Positions 9,966 through 20,168 of a stretch of 64,000 nucleotides of DNA are shown here, piece after piece. The translations under genes and the position numbers were made by a program. The stretch is from Filomicrobium insigne (lineage in GTDB: Bacteria; Pseudomonadota; Alphaproteobacteria; Rhizobiales; Hyphomicrobiaceae). Location of the stretch: assembly GCF_900104305.1 (NCBI RefSeq), contig NZ_FNJC01000003.1:310001-374000 (forward strand), read 5' to 3'. The notes under the pieces are model-generated. The model was given only the letters and a program-made list of their open reading frames with translations, did no database searches and was not told the DNA's origin. Within the stretch, counting starts at the first letter, position 1, and each line of letters begins with the position of its first letter.

Positions 9966-10121
9966 AAGTCAATCCGGGCAAACACATGTTTAAGACAGTA
10001 TGAAAGGCATGTCTGAGCATTAAGTTAAATTGTAACTATCTGCTCGGACCGGCCCCCTTCCGATATCTCCGGTTGGATGAGTATACCTCAGAAAGTCCCG
10101 TAAAACGGTATGTTTTCCGAA

Positions 10122-11423
10122 TTATGGATGATCAAGTGAGCGCCTGTTGCTGATATCAGACGCGCAGTGCCCTCGTCCCACGGCCATCAACCCCCACGTC
10201 ATACCTGTGAGCAGGTAAAAGTGCCGCCAGTGATCAGTATCAATAATAATACCTTCCAGAATGGTTGCCAGAAAGGCGGCATAGATCACTAGGAATAGCG
10301 GTCGCATTTCGCTTTTGCGCGCGGCGTGGCGAAGCCCAAATGCGGCTGTAACAGCAACAATGAGCCAGTAAACGCTACCGCCAAGCCATCCGGCATTGAG
10401 AAAGATGCTCAGATAGACGTTGTGCACTTCCTCACGGTGGTATTGCGTGCTGAACGTCAAGGCGCCGATACCCAATGGCTTTTCAGCGATGAGCTTGAGC
10501 GCTTTCGCCTGTCCGCCAAAGCGCCCGTCTGGGCCGGAATCGTAGCTCTGGCTGAGGCTGGCGCGTTGGCTGAGAAGGTCTGAAACGCCATCGAACTGAG
10601 CGGCGACGGCTACGATGGCGATGAGAGCAGCCACGCCTGCTGAGCCAAGCAGGATGACGCGGGCGCGCTGGCCGCTGGTCGGTGCCGTGACAAAGGCCAG
10701 ATACCCGAAGATGAGAACGGCAATCGCGAGGTTAACCCAAGCACCTCGGGAAAAGCTGAGAAGAATGGCGAGCGCCAGAATTCCCGCGATAGCGAGCGGT
10801 ACAATTGCCGAGCGGAGCGGGCGATTGATCACGAGGTGCAGCATGTACAAGGCAGGCGCAACCAGAAACGCGCCGAACACGTTCGGATCCTTGAAGGTTC
10901 CGGCGGCGCGGCCGTACTTCGTGAAGAGATCATAGGCGCCCGGCATGACGGAGAAATAGCCGACAATAGCCGCGCAGGCGGCCACCAACGCGGCACAAGT
11001 CCAGGCATTCAGGATGAGACGTGTGTGGGCATCCGGACGCTTGGCAACAAAGCCAGCGAAGACGAACGAGGCGAGGCTCAGGTAGAGCGAGATCGTCGTG
11101 AAGGTAACTGAGGCCTGGATATCCGGAATGGTCGCAGAAGATATGTATCCGCCTGCCGCCACAAACAGCCATGCTGACAGATAGAGCACGAGAACCGGCG
11201 TAGTCCTCACCAAGCCGACGACCGGAAGAAGCACGATGAGCCCCATCATAAGCGCATCGACCGGCGCAGGCTCACTAAACACCAGCCCGCTGCTGCCGAT
11301 CGCGAGCCAGACGCAGACGAGAGATAACTTATGAACGACGCTCGCAGACCGCTCCTTAGGCGCGAAACGTAGCGACTGTGGGAGCGGCCTTCTGCCGATA
11401 AACGCTGCGTCTGCGGGTGCCAT
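10122..11423 (-). CDS. O-antigen ligase / Wzy-like polymerase
   Basis: This 433-residue protein has about 10-12 predicted transmembrane helices and a large periplasmic loop. The loop contains GRFGGQAKALKLIAEKPLGI and EVHNVYLSIFLNAGWLG, the signature of the Wzy_C / O-antigen ligase superfamily. In this setting it most likely polymerises lipid-linked exopolysaccharide repeat units in the periplasm rather than joining O-antigen to lipid A; sequence alone cannot distinguish these. It is the last gene of a minus-strand group with the sugar transferase, GT4 and Wza-like genes. Confidence 0.87.
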   Translation of the reverse strand: MAPADAAFIGRRPLPQSLRFAPKERSASVVHKLSLVCVWLAIGSSGLVFSEPAPVDALMMGLIVLLPVVGLVRTTPVLVLYLSAWLFVAAGGYISSATIPDIQASVTFTTISLYLSLASFVFAGFVAKRPDAHTRLILNAWTCAALVAACAAIVGYFSVMPGAYDLFTKYGRAAGTFKDPNVFGAFLVAPALYMLHLVINRPLRSAIVPLAIAGILALAILLSFSRGAWVNLAIAVLIFGYLAFVTAPTSGQRARVILLGSAGVAALIAIVAVAAQFDGVSDLLSQRASLSQSYDSGPDGRFGGQAKALKLIAEKPLGIGALTFSTQYHREEVHNVYLSIFLNAGWLGGSVYWLIVAVTAAFGLRHAARKSEMRPLFLVIYAAFLATILEGIIIDTDHWRHFYLLTGMTWGLMAVGRGHCASDISNRRSLDHP

Positions 11424-11453
11424 GAATACGCTCTACAATACCTAACCAGATCC

Positions 11454-12956
11454 TCAGTATGCGTTTTCGGTTTTGATAAGCGAAAACGGCGTCTTAGCGA
11501 GGATGTAGAGGTCCAAAAATACCGACCAGTTCTCGATGTAATAGATGTCATGCTCGACGCGCTTGACGATCTTGAGCTCAGTATCGGTCTCACCCCGCCA
11601 GCCATGGATCTGAGCCCATCCGGTGATGCCCGGTTTGACTTTGTGTCGGGCAAAATAGCCCTTCACGACGTCGTCGTAGAGTTCGGTCCCAGCCTTTGCA
11701 GACAATGCATGGGGACGCGGCCCGACGAGCGAAAGCTCGCCCTTTAGCACGTTGAACAGCTGCGGAAGTTCATCAAGGCTCGACTTGCGAATGAAGCGGC
11801 CGACGCGGGTAACACGCGGATCCCCCTTCGTGACGAGCTTGCTCGCTGTCGCATCGCAAAGGTCAGTGTACATCGAGCGGAACTTGAAAACTTCGATCAA
11901 CTCGTTGTTGAAGCCATAGCGCTTCTGGCGGAACAGCACGGGGCCGCGGCTGTCGAGCTTGATGGCGATTGCCACCGCAGCCATGACCGGGGCCAAGGCG
12001 ACAAGAGCCGCAACGGCGATCACCTTGTCGAACACAGATTTCGCGATGCCGCCCCAGGCTGCAATCGGTTTATCCATAAGGTCGATCATGGCCACGTCGC
12101 CAATCCGCGAGTACGCGTGCGGCGCAAAGCGCAGCCGCGAGGCGCCAGCCGGCATCTTGATATCGACGGGAAGCTGAGAGAGCTCGGTCAGGAGTTGGTC
12201 GATGCGTGCCTCTGCCGTGATCGGCAGTGCAACAATGATCAGGTCAACCCGTGTCGAGCGTGTGAATTGCACGAGATCTTGGAGTTTACCCAGCAGGGGA
12301 TAGCCATTCGTGCTCAACGGCGCACGACCGTCACCGCGCTCATCAAACAGACCACAGATCCGGATATCGCTATTCAGGTCGTCCTCAAGCTGAGCAATCG
12401 CCGCTTCCGTAACGGGACCTGTTCCGTAAATAATGGCACGACGGCTAAGGCGGCCGCTACGATGCCAGCTCTGTGCGAGCGAAGCGACAACGAGCCGTTC
12501 GGCAATAAGGAGTGCGCCACCGGCGACAAACCAAGCGGCCATCCAAAAGCGGGAAAATTCGCCACCCAGCTTTGCGAAGAACAAACCAGCCGCAAGAAAT
12601 GCAAACGCAACCATCCATCCCAAAGCGATACGCGGCAAATTGCGGACGCCGGCGACCAACCGGTCAATTCGATACAAACCCAGGTAGTGAAAACTTAAAA
12701 TGGAGATACCAGCTGTCGCAAAAGCAGCGATCAGATAGCTCGCGTGCATGGCGGTGTTCAAATCTGAGACATATGCCGCTGCAACAATGAGCCCCGTCAG
12801 AGCGCACAACGTGAACTCGATGAAGCGGACGCTATCGCTGACAACGTTAGCGGAGATCAGCGGCGACTTTGCGTCTACTGAAAAATCCCATAAACGCGGC
12901 GCTTTGAGCGTGGTGACTGGTGTATCGGTGCAAACGCGGGCAACAGACTTGGACAT
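11454..12956 (-). CDS. Undecaprenyl-phosphate sugar phosphotransferase (WcaJ/PssY type)
   Basis: The 500-residue polyisoprenyl-phosphate hexose-1-phosphotransferase starts repeat-unit synthesis by loading a sugar phosphate, usually glucose or galactose, on undecaprenyl phosphate. The N-terminal half has four or five helices and a nucleotide-binding-like CoA_binding_3 region ([19 protein letters not shown]). The C-terminal catalytic part shows the [19 protein letters not shown] motif, [27 protein letters not shown] and [13 protein letters not shown] 12956 is preferred over the in-frame 13007 because AGAAGAGAAG precedes it and the protein begins there in this family. Confidence 0.93.
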   Translation of the reverse strand: MSKSVARVCTDTPVTTLKAPRLWDFSVDAKSPLISANVVSDSVRFIEFTLCALTGLIVAAAYVSDLNTAMHASYLIAAFATAGISILSFHYLGLYRIDRLVAGVRNLPRIALGWMVAFAFLAAGLFFAKLGGEFSRFWMAAWFVAGGALLIAERLVVASLAQSWHRSGRLSRRAIIYGTGPVTEAAIAQLEDDLNSDIRICGLFDERGDGRAPLSTNGYPLLGKLQDLVQFTRSTRVDLIIVALPITAEARIDQLLTELSQLPVDIKMPAGASRLRFAPHAYSRIGDVAMIDLMDKPIAAWGGIAKSVFDKVIAVAALVALAPVMAAVAIAIKLDSRGPVLFRQKRYGFNNELIEVFKFRSMYTDLCDATASKLVTKGDPRVTRVGRFIRKSSLDELPQLFNVLKGELSLVGPRPHALSAKAGTELYDDVVKGYFARHKVKPGITGWAQIHGWRGETDTELKIVKRVEHDIYYIENWSVFLDLYILAKTPFSLIKTENAY

Positions 12957-13055
12957 GATCTTCTCTTCTGGGCATTGTCCCAATTTGGACAACTGCCCTG
13001 AAGGCAAGCAGTGATTGTGCCATAGCAGCCGCTGATACCGGAGTCCGCGTCAACG

Positions 13056-14249
13056 TTATCGATTAGGGTAAAGATCATCTGACAACGCGACTCGACCTGG
13101 CACATCGAACATGGCCGTGCGTATCAATTGTTCACGATAGAAGTCGAGAACCGCACCTGTCATTTTGGCGACGGTGAAGCGTTGAGCAACGAGGCCGCGT
13201 AGCTGGATTGCGCGGCTACGTGAATCTTCCATATCGTCCAGTGTTGCCGCCATGGCGCAGGCCAACGCCTCGACGTTATCTGGAGCTACGAGGCGTGTGG
13301 CGCTTCCGCGAACGATCTCGGGCATGCCGCCGACATTGCTGGCGATCAGCGGCAACCCCGCGGCGGCAGCTTCCAAGGCGACATAAGGCAGACTCTCAGC
13401 GCGTGACGGCATAACAAGCGCGCGCCCCATCGTGAACGCTTGCCGCGCAGGGAGAGCTCCTGTGAACGAAACCCGCGCGCCTAGTCCAAGCTCGCGCGCA
13501 AGGGCACGCAGCGGCATCGCATCCGGCCCGTCGCCGGCAATCACGGCACGCGGCGGTTTGGCAAACCGTAGCCGCGAGAGGGCGCGCAGGAGCAGGTCAA
13601 CGCCCTTCAGGTCGCGCAACTCACCGACAAATACAAACTCGGCCGCATCCTCATGGGGGACAACAACATCAAAGTCTTCCGGGCTCAGGCCATTGGGGAT
13701 GACGCGCTGGGCGACGCCGACCGATGCGACACCGCGCGTATAAATGTTTTCCGCAAAGGCGCTTTCAAAAATGACGCCTTCGCTCATCCGTGCGAGGGCG
13801 GCCTCCGTATAAACGTACGCGCGGCCTTTCAGGCCGCCGCCGAAGTAGTGAAGACTTCCACCGTGCGGTGTATAAAACCGAACAGGTGCGCGGCGTGACC
13901 ATGGCAAGATGCGGCCGCCGAGGCGCGCATAGAGTCCACCCTTGGCGCCGTGTCCGTGTAAGACGTCGACGTCCAAGCTGCGTGCGAGGCGACGGGTGAA
14001 AAGGACAGCGGGAAGGTCTCCCGGTCCCGGCGAACGTGGCATGGGCGTCCGATACAGCCCAAGAGAGAGAGACGCTTCGAGTGACACGAGCCGGTCACCC
14101 GTGAGCCCATCGCAACTCGTGGAGTCAACAAGAACGCCGACCTCGTGACCAAGGGCTGCCTGCTCAAGGGCGAGGTCGCGGACGTGGCGGAATAGGCCGC
14201 CAACGGGCGCGCGTAGGATGTGCAGGATACGTAACGGCCAGCCCATCAT
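13056..14249 (-). CDS. Glycosyltransferase family 4 (GT-B fold)
   Basis: The 397-residue cytoplasmic glycosyltransferase adds a sugar from a nucleotide donor to the lipid-linked repeat unit. The N-domain begins LRILHILRAPVGGLFRHVRDL, with the glycine-rich acceptor loop of GT4 enzymes. The C-domain has VFVGELRDLKGVDLLLRAL and the donor-binding E-x7-E region MPSRAESLPYVALEAAAAG. GAGGTG lies 7 bases before ATG 14249. It is the only plain glycosyltransferase in this locus, so other sugars of the polymer must be added by enzymes encoded elsewhere. Donor and linkage are unknown. Confidence 0.92.
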   Translation of the reverse strand: MMGWPLRILHILRAPVGGLFRHVRDLALEQAALGHEVGVLVDSTSCDGLTGDRLVSLEASLSLGLYRTPMPRSPGPGDLPAVLFTRRLARSLDVDVLHGHGAKGGLYARLGGRILPWSRRAPVRFYTPHGGSLHYFGGGLKGRAYVYTEAALARMSEGVIFESAFAENIYTRGVASVGVAQRVIPNGLSPEDFDVVVPHEDAAEFVFVGELRDLKGVDLLLRALSRLRFAKPPRAVIAGDGPDAMPLRALARELGLGARVSFTGALPARQAFTMGRALVMPSRAESLPYVALEAAAAGLPLIASNVGGMPEIVRGSATRLVAPDNVEALACAMAATLDDMEDSRSRAIQLRGLVAQRFTVAKMTGAVLDFYREQLIRTAMFDVPGRVALSDDLYPNR

Positions 14250-14282
14250 TGTTTCACCTCAAACGCTTTAGCTCTCCAAACC

Positions 14283-14945
14283 TCAGAAAAACCGCTCGTA
14301 AACGAACACGGTGTCGCCGGGCTTGAGGACATAGTCCGCGGATGTCTCAAGCTGCTCGACCAAGCCGTTGATCCGACGCGTCACACGGAACGTGCGCGTG
14401 CTTGCGCGTTCGCTATAACCGCCGGCAATCGCGATCGCCGTCTCGACGGTCATGCCCGATACGTACGGAAACTGACCTGCGTTCCGGACCTCGCCCAGAA
14501 TAAAGAACGGCCGGTTCTGCTGCAGATCGACCGTGACCTGCGGGTCGCGCACGTATTCGGCACCAAGCCGGCGTGTGATCACCCGCGTAAGGCCGTCGGT
14601 GGTCAACCCCCGAGCGCTGACGTTGCCGATCAGTGGCACCGAAATCCGTCCGGCATGGTCCACAACGTAAATCCGCGAAAGATTTGGCTGGCCATAGACA
14701 AAGATACGCAATCGATCGCCGGTATCGAGCAGGTAAGGCCCGTCGCTGTCAGCAACGGCTTGCGGACCGGCAAAATCACCGGGCTGAACAGTCGGTTCGC
14801 CCCAAGTGACATACTCAACTCGGGCGTCGGGCTCACTGATAGCTGCGCGCACGTCCTCGCCGAAAGGCGCTGGGCCATGACCGCTGGCACAGCCGCCAAG
14901 CAGCAGTGCAAAAGCCATTGGCACACAGGAAAGACGCAACGACAT
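14283..14945 (-). CDS. Polysaccharide export lipoprotein (Wza/ExoF family)
   Basis: The protein has 220 residues, a lipoprotein signal with lipobox LLGGCAS and about 200 mature residues. The poly_export domain starts at YLLDTGDRLRIFVYGQPNLS and is followed by a SLBB domain (FILGEVRNAGQFPYVSGM). It forms, or helps to form, the outer-membrane/periplasmic export channel for exopolysaccharide. It is shorter than E. coli Wza and resembles the compact alphaproteobacterial type. ATG 14945 is preferred to the adjacent GTG 14948 because of the spacing from AAGGTGA. It diverges from the GumC-like gene across 165 bases that probably hold both promoters. Confidence 0.92.
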   Translation of the reverse strand: MSLRLSCVPMAFALLLGGCASGHGPAPFGEDVRAAISEPDARVEYVTWGEPTVQPGDFAGPQAVADSDGPYLLDTGDRLRIFVYGQPNLSRIYVVDHAGRISVPLIGNVSARGLTTDGLTRVITRRLGAEYVRDPQVTVDLQQNRPFFILGEVRNAGQFPYVSGMTVETAIAIAGGYSERASTRTFRVTRRINGLVEQLETSADYVLKPGDTVFVYERFF

Positions 14946-15110
14946 CACTTGTCACCTTGTCGAATAAAACTCGTTTAGCTCGGGTGTAGCCCGCACCGGG
15001 TTAAGAAAGACTCACCTCATGTGCAATTTCTGAACGGTTAAGAGATTGCTTACTCACGCACGGTCTAATCCCGTTGACGTATTGGACGTTAATCGCCCGA
15101 TGGATACCGC

Positions 15111-17300
15111 ATGCGTGACAAGAGCTTCGCCTCCCCAGACGATATTGACCTGATGGCCTTATGGGCGACCCTGCGTCGCGCCATGCCGAAGCTGCTTGTG
15201 CTGACGCTTGCCGCCGGGATCCTCACTTATGTCGTGCTGTCAATGATGGCACCGCGCTACACCTCGCAGGCCGAGATGGCGATTGTCGCCAAGGGAACGG
15301 CCAATCCGTTCAGCAATCCCAACAATCCAACTGCTGGCCTCGACACCTTACCCTCACGCATGGACAAGGAAGCGGTGAACACGCACGTCCATGCGCTGCT
15401 CTCGAGCAATCTCGCAGCGAGGGTCATCAAGGAGCTGCAACTCGACAGCCGCAGAGAGTTCAACGCTTCGTTGGGGCCGGTAGATTCCCTCGATACCGTT
15501 ATGCGTCTGGTTGGTCTTGGCGGTAGTCGTCCTGGAATCTCCGACGAAGATGAAGCTTTAAAAGAGTTCTTCAGTCGGCTGGACGTTTACAGCCCGGCGG
15601 AAAGCCGCGTGATCAACATACAGTTCACCTCGGTTGATCCGGGGCTAGCGGCCAAGGTCGCCAACACTGTTGCTGAGACCTATCGCGAGGAATTGGCGCA
15701 AGCGACGGTCGCCGAAACGGACACCGTCCAAAAGTCGCTGGCTCCAAGGATCGAAGCTCTCAGCGAGGAAGTTAGCAAGGCTGAATCCGAGGTCGCAAAC
15801 TTCCGGGCCAAAGCCGGCTTGCTGCGGAGTGGCGCGCAGCAGACGCCGCTGAATGAGCAGCAACTTGGTGACATCGCATCCGAGCTGACTAGGGCAAGTG
15901 CAACGACGTCTGCGGCTCAGACACGGGCGAAGGCGGCGCGGCAGCTGCTGTCAAAACGGGCACCTGAGGCCATCCCGGAAGTCCAAGCTTCTCCGATCAT
16001 TCAGAATCTCATTCAACAACGGGTGACGGTTGAGCGCGATCTTCTGAAGCTCTCGGCAACAATGAAGCCGGCCCATCCAGTGATCCGCCAACTCAACGCT
16101 GACCTGAACGCGGTGAAACAGCAAATATCAGCCGAGGTCGCTAATCTGGTAGCGGGCCTCGACCGTGAGGCGTTCATCGCTGCAGAGCAGGAAGCCGCGA
16201 TCCGTAAACGTCTGGACGCCGTCAAAATCGAAGTCGCAGACAGCGGCGCCGACAATGTCGAGCTGCGGCAACTCGAGGCCAGGGCCGCGGCAAAGCGCGG
16301 CGAACTCGAGCGGCTGCAAGCACAATTCGAAGCCAACCGTGCCCGGGCCGACGGCGGGGTCGTTCCGGTTGAAGCTCAGATCATCGCGTTGGCACGGCCT
16401 TCGAGTGTCCCCGTCTTTCCACGCAAGGTGCCGTACACCGTCCTGGTAATGGTCGGCACACTTCTCCTCGGAACGGCCATCGTTATTACGGTTGGCCTCG
16501 CGGCAGGTGCGCGTAAAGGTGACGAGAGCGAGTGTCGGTTGCGTGAGGAAATCGCCGTGGTCGCCGCGTCCGATCCAGCACCCGTCGAAGCTAGTCCGCC
16601 ACCTCTCCCAAGGCCAAATCCGGAAACAGCCGAGGCAGCCGACTTGGCGCCTGCATTCCGCTCCCCAGATGCACTGGCCGAACATCTTGTCCATAGCGCC
16701 GGAACAGCGAGGACAGGACAGCGGACGATCCTGGCAAGTCACGCCGACCCAGCGACGACGGTGGCCGTTGTGCGTGATGCAGCGAACGCTATGACAGAAG
16801 CTGGAGCCCAAACCCTCATTATCGACGGCAGCTTCGATGGCGATGGATTAGCGGACGCGTTCCAGATGTCACGCGCGCCGGGGTTTACAGAGTTGATCAG
16901 CGGGGCCGTGACGTTCAGCGATGTTGTGCGCAGTTTGCCGGGTAGCGGCGTACATATCATCGCCTGCGGCGCAGTGAATGCATCGGACGAAAACGTCGAC
17001 GCCGATCAGCTCAACATGATCCTCGATGCTCTGGATGAGGCATATGACCAGATCCTCGTCGTCGCACGCGCGCAGGCCGCGCGGGCCATTTTCGAAACGA
17101 TACAGGGGCGTTTCGATATCGCGATAATTATGGACAACGCGGAGACGAGGCGCACCGCATTCTCTGAACACGGAACATTTCTGGGCTTCACCGTGAGCGA
17201 CATCGAACTCTTGCGTTATGAGACAGAGGTGATGGAGGGCCGCGGCGGTAAGGCGGAGAAGCGATGGAACCAAGCGCTGCGCGCCGCGAGCATCGCCTGA
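15111..17300 (+). CDS. GumC/Wzz-type polysaccharide co-polymerase with degenerate BY-kinase domain
   Basis: This 729-residue inner-membrane protein controls chain length and bridges polymerase and exporter. Transmembrane helices lie near 25-45 and 440-465, flanking a Wzz domain and long coiled coils (about 190-420). The cytoplasmic part (about 525-700) aligns with the bacterial tyrosine kinase fold but lacks a Walker A: where GxGKT belongs it reads LASHADPATTVAVV. The Walker A' keeps one Asp (LIIDGSFD), the Walker B Asp is missing (YDQILVVARAQ), and there is no C-terminal tyrosine cluster. It is therefore very likely a catalytically dead kinase. The ribosome site is weak (GGAT). Confidence 0.9.
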   Translation: MRDKSFASPDDIDLMALWATLRRAMPKLLVLTLAAGILTYVVLSMMAPRYTSQAEMAIVAKGTANPFSNPNNPTAGLDTLPSRMDKEAVNTHVHALLSSNLAARVIKELQLDSRREFNASLGPVDSLDTVMRLVGLGGSRPGISDEDEALKEFFSRLDVYSPAESRVINIQFTSVDPGLAAKVANTVAETYREELAQATVAETDTVQKSLAPRIEALSEEVSKAESEVANFRAKAGLLRSGAQQTPLNEQQLGDIASELTRASATTSAAQTRAKAARQLLSKRAPEAIPEVQASPIIQNLIQQRVTVERDLLKLSATMKPAHPVIRQLNADLNAVKQQISAEVANLVAGLDREAFIAAEQEAAIRKRLDAVKIEVADSGADNVELRQLEARAAAKRGELERLQAQFEANRARADGGVVPVEAQIIALARPSSVPVFPRKVPYTVLVMVGTLLLGTAIVITVGLAAGARKGDESECRLREEIAVVAASDPAPVEASPPPLPRPNPETAEAADLAPAFRSPDALAEHLVHSAGTARTGQRTILASHADPATTVAVVRDAANAMTEAGAQTLIIDGSFDGDGLADAFQMSRAPGFTELISGAVTFSDVVRSLPGSGVHIIACGAVNASDENVDADQLNMILDALDEAYDQILVVARAQAARAIFETIQGRFDIAIIMDNAETRRTAFSEHGTFLGFTVSDIELLRYETEVMEGRGGKAEKRWNQALRAASIA

Positions 17301-17408
17301 GGCTTTGTGATGAGAAGCGGGTTTTCTTCTTATGAGTTTGGCATTAATCACTGTGCAGATTGATTTTCTGGGCGATGGTGTGCGCTCTCAAAGAGCCGGG
17401 AAAAGCAT

Positions 17409-18485
17409 ATGAGCCGTACCAACACAAAGCTCCTCCAAGCTGCGTTGCGGACGTTGCGGACAACGCGGACGGACAGCCTCGCTGAGCCGCTCACCGGCGG
17501 TATCGGCGCAATCTTTATGCTGCATCGGGTAACGCCCGATACTGGTGAAGGCTTTGCGCCAAATCGCATTCTCTCTTTAACGCCGGAATTTCTGGAAGCC
17601 GTTGTCGATCAGGTTCGCGAATGGGGTTACGACATCATCTCTTTGGATGAGGTCCCCGCCCGCATCTCGGAACACGAAGGCGCTCCACCGTTCGTGTGCT
17701 TCACATTCGACGACGGATATCGTGATAATCGGGATCTCGCCTATCCCATCTTCAAGTCGCGCAACCTTCCCATGGCCGTTTACGTGCCGGAAGACTTCGC
17801 CGATGGAAAGGGCGACTTGTGGTGGCTCGTCCTGGAAAGCGCCATCCGTAAAGCTGCCTCGGTGCGATGCGACATCGATGGTCGAACCTTTGCGTTGGCC
17901 ACACGCACTGACGCTGAGAAAAACGCAGCGTTCCACAAGCTGTATTGGGCTCTCCGTGCTGTCGCAGAAGATGATGCGCGAAGCATTGTAGCGGGCTTGG
18001 CTGAGCGCGCAGGCTATGATCCCGCAGGCCTGTGTCGTAACCTTGTCATGTCATGGGACGAATTGCGCGAATTCGCAGCCGATCCGTTGGTGACGATCGG
18101 AGCCCATACAACCGGTCACTACGCTCTGGCAAAATTACCCATCGAGCGTGCACGCCGCGAAATGGCGGGCAGCATCGCCCGGATCGAGAGTGAACTCGAC
18201 CGACCCTGCCGCCACTTTAGCTATCCTTACGGAAACGACGCCGCGGCGGGTCAACGTGAGTTTGATCTGGCGCGTGAGCTGGGAATGTTGACTGCGGTAA
18301 CCACGCGCAAGGGTCTCATCCACGCGAGCCACGCGACGCAGCTGACCGCTTTGCCCCGAGTTTCGCTAAATGGCGACTACCAGGAGATCGGTTTTGTCCG
18401 GACGCTCTTGTCCGGTCTCCCCTTCGCTCTAATCGACGCAGCGCGGCAGGCATCGAGCATCGGGACCTTCCGGCGCCGGGCTTAA
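17409..18485 (+). CDS. Polysaccharide deacetylase (NodB domain, CE4)
   Basis: The 358-residue protein has a NodB-homology domain. Motif 1 is FTFDDGYRDN with the catalytic and metal Asp residues, motif 2 is GAHTTGHYAL with the two metal His, and motif 3 is HFSYPYGND. It probably removes N-acetyl groups from the exopolysaccharide or a related glycan. No signal peptide is evident, so cytoplasmic action is possible. GGGAAAAG precedes ATG 17409. It follows the GumC-like gene by about 110 bases on the same strand and closes the polysaccharide locus. Confidence 0.9.
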   Translation: MSRTNTKLLQAALRTLRTTRTDSLAEPLTGGIGAIFMLHRVTPDTGEGFAPNRILSLTPEFLEAVVDQVREWGYDIISLDEVPARISEHEGAPPFVCFTFDDGYRDNRDLAYPIFKSRNLPMAVYVPEDFADGKGDLWWLVLESAIRKAASVRCDIDGRTFALATRTDAEKNAAFHKLYWALRAVAEDDARSIVAGLAERAGYDPAGLCRNLVMSWDELREFAADPLVTIGAHTTGHYALAKLPIERARREMAGSIARIESELDRPCRHFSYPYGNDAAAGQREFDLARELGMLTAVTTRKGLIHASHATQLTALPRVSLNGDYQEIGFVRTLLSGLPFALIDAARQASSIGTFRRRA

Positions 18486-18493
18486 CCTTAACG

Positions 18494-18721
18494 TTAGTTG
18501 CCGGCCTTCAGATCATCGTCCGAACGAGACATCCACGAGACGATAAACGCAGCCGGGATAACCCAGATCAATCCTGCGATGACGTAGAATGCGAGTTCGA
18601 CAAACTTGCTCGTAGTGTTGACCTGAAGAACGATAGCGACGGCAAGCGCCAATAAGGCGTAGATCGCGAGAAACACGAGTAAGACGATTGCCCCGATCAG
18701 CTTCCGCGTTCGGCTAGTCAT
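18494..18721 (-). CDS. DUF2842 small membrane protein
   Basis: The 75-residue protein has two transmembrane helices (about 7-32 and 40-65) and a short basic N-terminus (MTSRTRKLIG). The pattern IWVIPAAFIVSWMSRSD matches DUF2842, a family found in alphaproteobacteria. Only the 3' part of the longer open frame is real; ATG 18721 has GGAA 8 bases upstream. It diverges from COX15. The function is unknown. Confidence 0.82.
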   Translation of the reverse strand: MTSRTRKLIGAIVLLVFLAIYALLALAVAIVLQVNTTSKFVELAFYVIAGLIWVIPAAFIVSWMSRSDDDLKAGN

Positions 18722-18858
18722 AAAAACGTTCCATATATGCGTTGAGGGCGCCGTCTCACTGGCATTTGACCGGTGACGACGAGCCTGCGGCCTTTGGTGC
18801 GTTGATCTTGCAGGTGCCGCCTCATAACAAAAGGCTAGCGACTTGTGGAGGATGATCA

Positions 18859-19968
18859 ATGACGCAACGCTCAGCCCTGTCAAATATTGGCGCGCGTCCA
18901 GCTCATGAAGCCATTCCGGCTTCTGATCGGGCTGTGCGCCTATGGCTGATCGTGGTTGCGCTCCTCGTATTTGCCATGATCGTTGTCGGCGGTGCGACAC
19001 GGCTCACAGACTCCGGTCTTTCTATCACCGAATGGCTGCCACTGCTCGGCGCCATTCCGCCGCTCAATGACGCAGATTGGGCGGATGCCTTCGCGAAGTA
19101 CCAGCAGATCCCGCAATACGAGCTCTTGAACCACGGCATGTCTCTTGCCGAGTTCAAGTTCATCTATTGGTGGGAATGGTCCCATCGCTTCCTCGGTCGC
19201 TTCATCGGCGTGGTGTTTGCGCTCCCGCTGATCTTTTTCTGGCTGACGGGACGCCTTCGCCCGGTCCTCGTGCCAAAGCTTTGGGGTCTGTTGGCGTTGG
19301 GAGCACTGCAAGGTTTCTTCGGCTGGTACATGGTTCAATCCGGTCTCGTGGAACGGATTGATGTCAGCCACTACCGGCTCGCACTCCACCTTACGACCGC
19401 GCTTGTTATTCTCGCGCTTCTAACGTGGCTTGTACTCGACCTGTCCACACTTGGCGACACGGATCGCATCCGCCTTCAAACAGTGACATCCGGTCAACGA
19501 CGCTTAGCGTACACCATGGGTGCACTCCTACTGGTTCAGGTGATCATTGGCGCATTTGTGGCAGGTATGAACGCCGGCCTGACGTACAATACTTGGCCGC
19601 TCATGGATGGTCGGCTGATCCCGAATGGCCTGGGTACGCTCAGCCCCTGGTACATGAACGTCGTCGAAAACGTCACCACAGTGCAATTCATCCATCGCAC
19701 ATTGGCGTATCTCCTGCTCGTTTTGGCAGGGTATCAGGCGATCCGATTGGCATTGAGTGAGGACGACGAACGGATCATTGCGTCGTCACGGCTCTTCGTA
19801 ATTGCGCTCCTCTGCCAAGCGGGACTTGGAATCTGGACTCTGTTGGAAGCCGGCGTAGCGGGGCATATTCCGATCTCGCTAGGATTGCTGCATCAGGCTG
19901 GAGCGGCGATTGTCGTCGTGGCCTGCGTTTGGCATCTCCACAATATGACTCGGACCAACGCGCAATGA
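18859..19968 (+). CDS. ctaA: Heme A synthase (COX15/CtaA)
   Basis: The 369-residue membrane protein has eight predicted helices and oxidises the C8 methyl of heme O to the formyl group of heme A for cytochrome c oxidase. Heme-ligand His residues are visible in WWEWSHRFLGRF, ERIDVSHYRLALHL, VQFIHRTLAYLL and LGLLHQAGA. The first helix carries the VVGGATRLTDSGLSITEW motif of the alphaproteobacterial/mitochondrial COX15 type. AGGATG precedes the ATG by about 6 bases. It implies an aa3-type respiratory oxidase in the organism. Other ctaB/C/D genes are not in the window. Confidence 0.96.
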   Translation: MTQRSALSNIGARPAHEAIPASDRAVRLWLIVVALLVFAMIVVGGATRLTDSGLSITEWLPLLGAIPPLNDADWADAFAKYQQIPQYELLNHGMSLAEFKFIYWWEWSHRFLGRFIGVVFALPLIFFWLTGRLRPVLVPKLWGLLALGALQGFFGWYMVQSGLVERIDVSHYRLALHLTTALVILALLTWLVLDLSTLGDTDRIRLQTVTSGQRRLAYTMGALLLVQVIIGAFVAGMNAGLTYNTWPLMDGRLIPNGLGTLSPWYMNVVENVTTVQFIHRTLAYLLLVLAGYQAIRLALSEDDERIIASSRLFVIALLCQAGLGIWTLLEAGVAGHIPISLGLLHQAGAAIVVVACVWHLHNMTRTNAQ

Positions 19969-20168
19969 TTGACGCATAATCTTCGGGAGAGGTTTGCTCA
20001 CCGCGGGCCAAAGAAAACTGCGGTGAGTGATTGAAACTGTGCCTCATTTGCAGCGCCTGTTGCAGGATATGCTGCTGAATGAGGCCCTGTTACTGGTGCC
20101 TGCCCCCACCTCCCGTTAAGACGAGTGCGGAAAAGCTTTCGTTGCCGCGTCTCGGGAGGCATTTGTAC

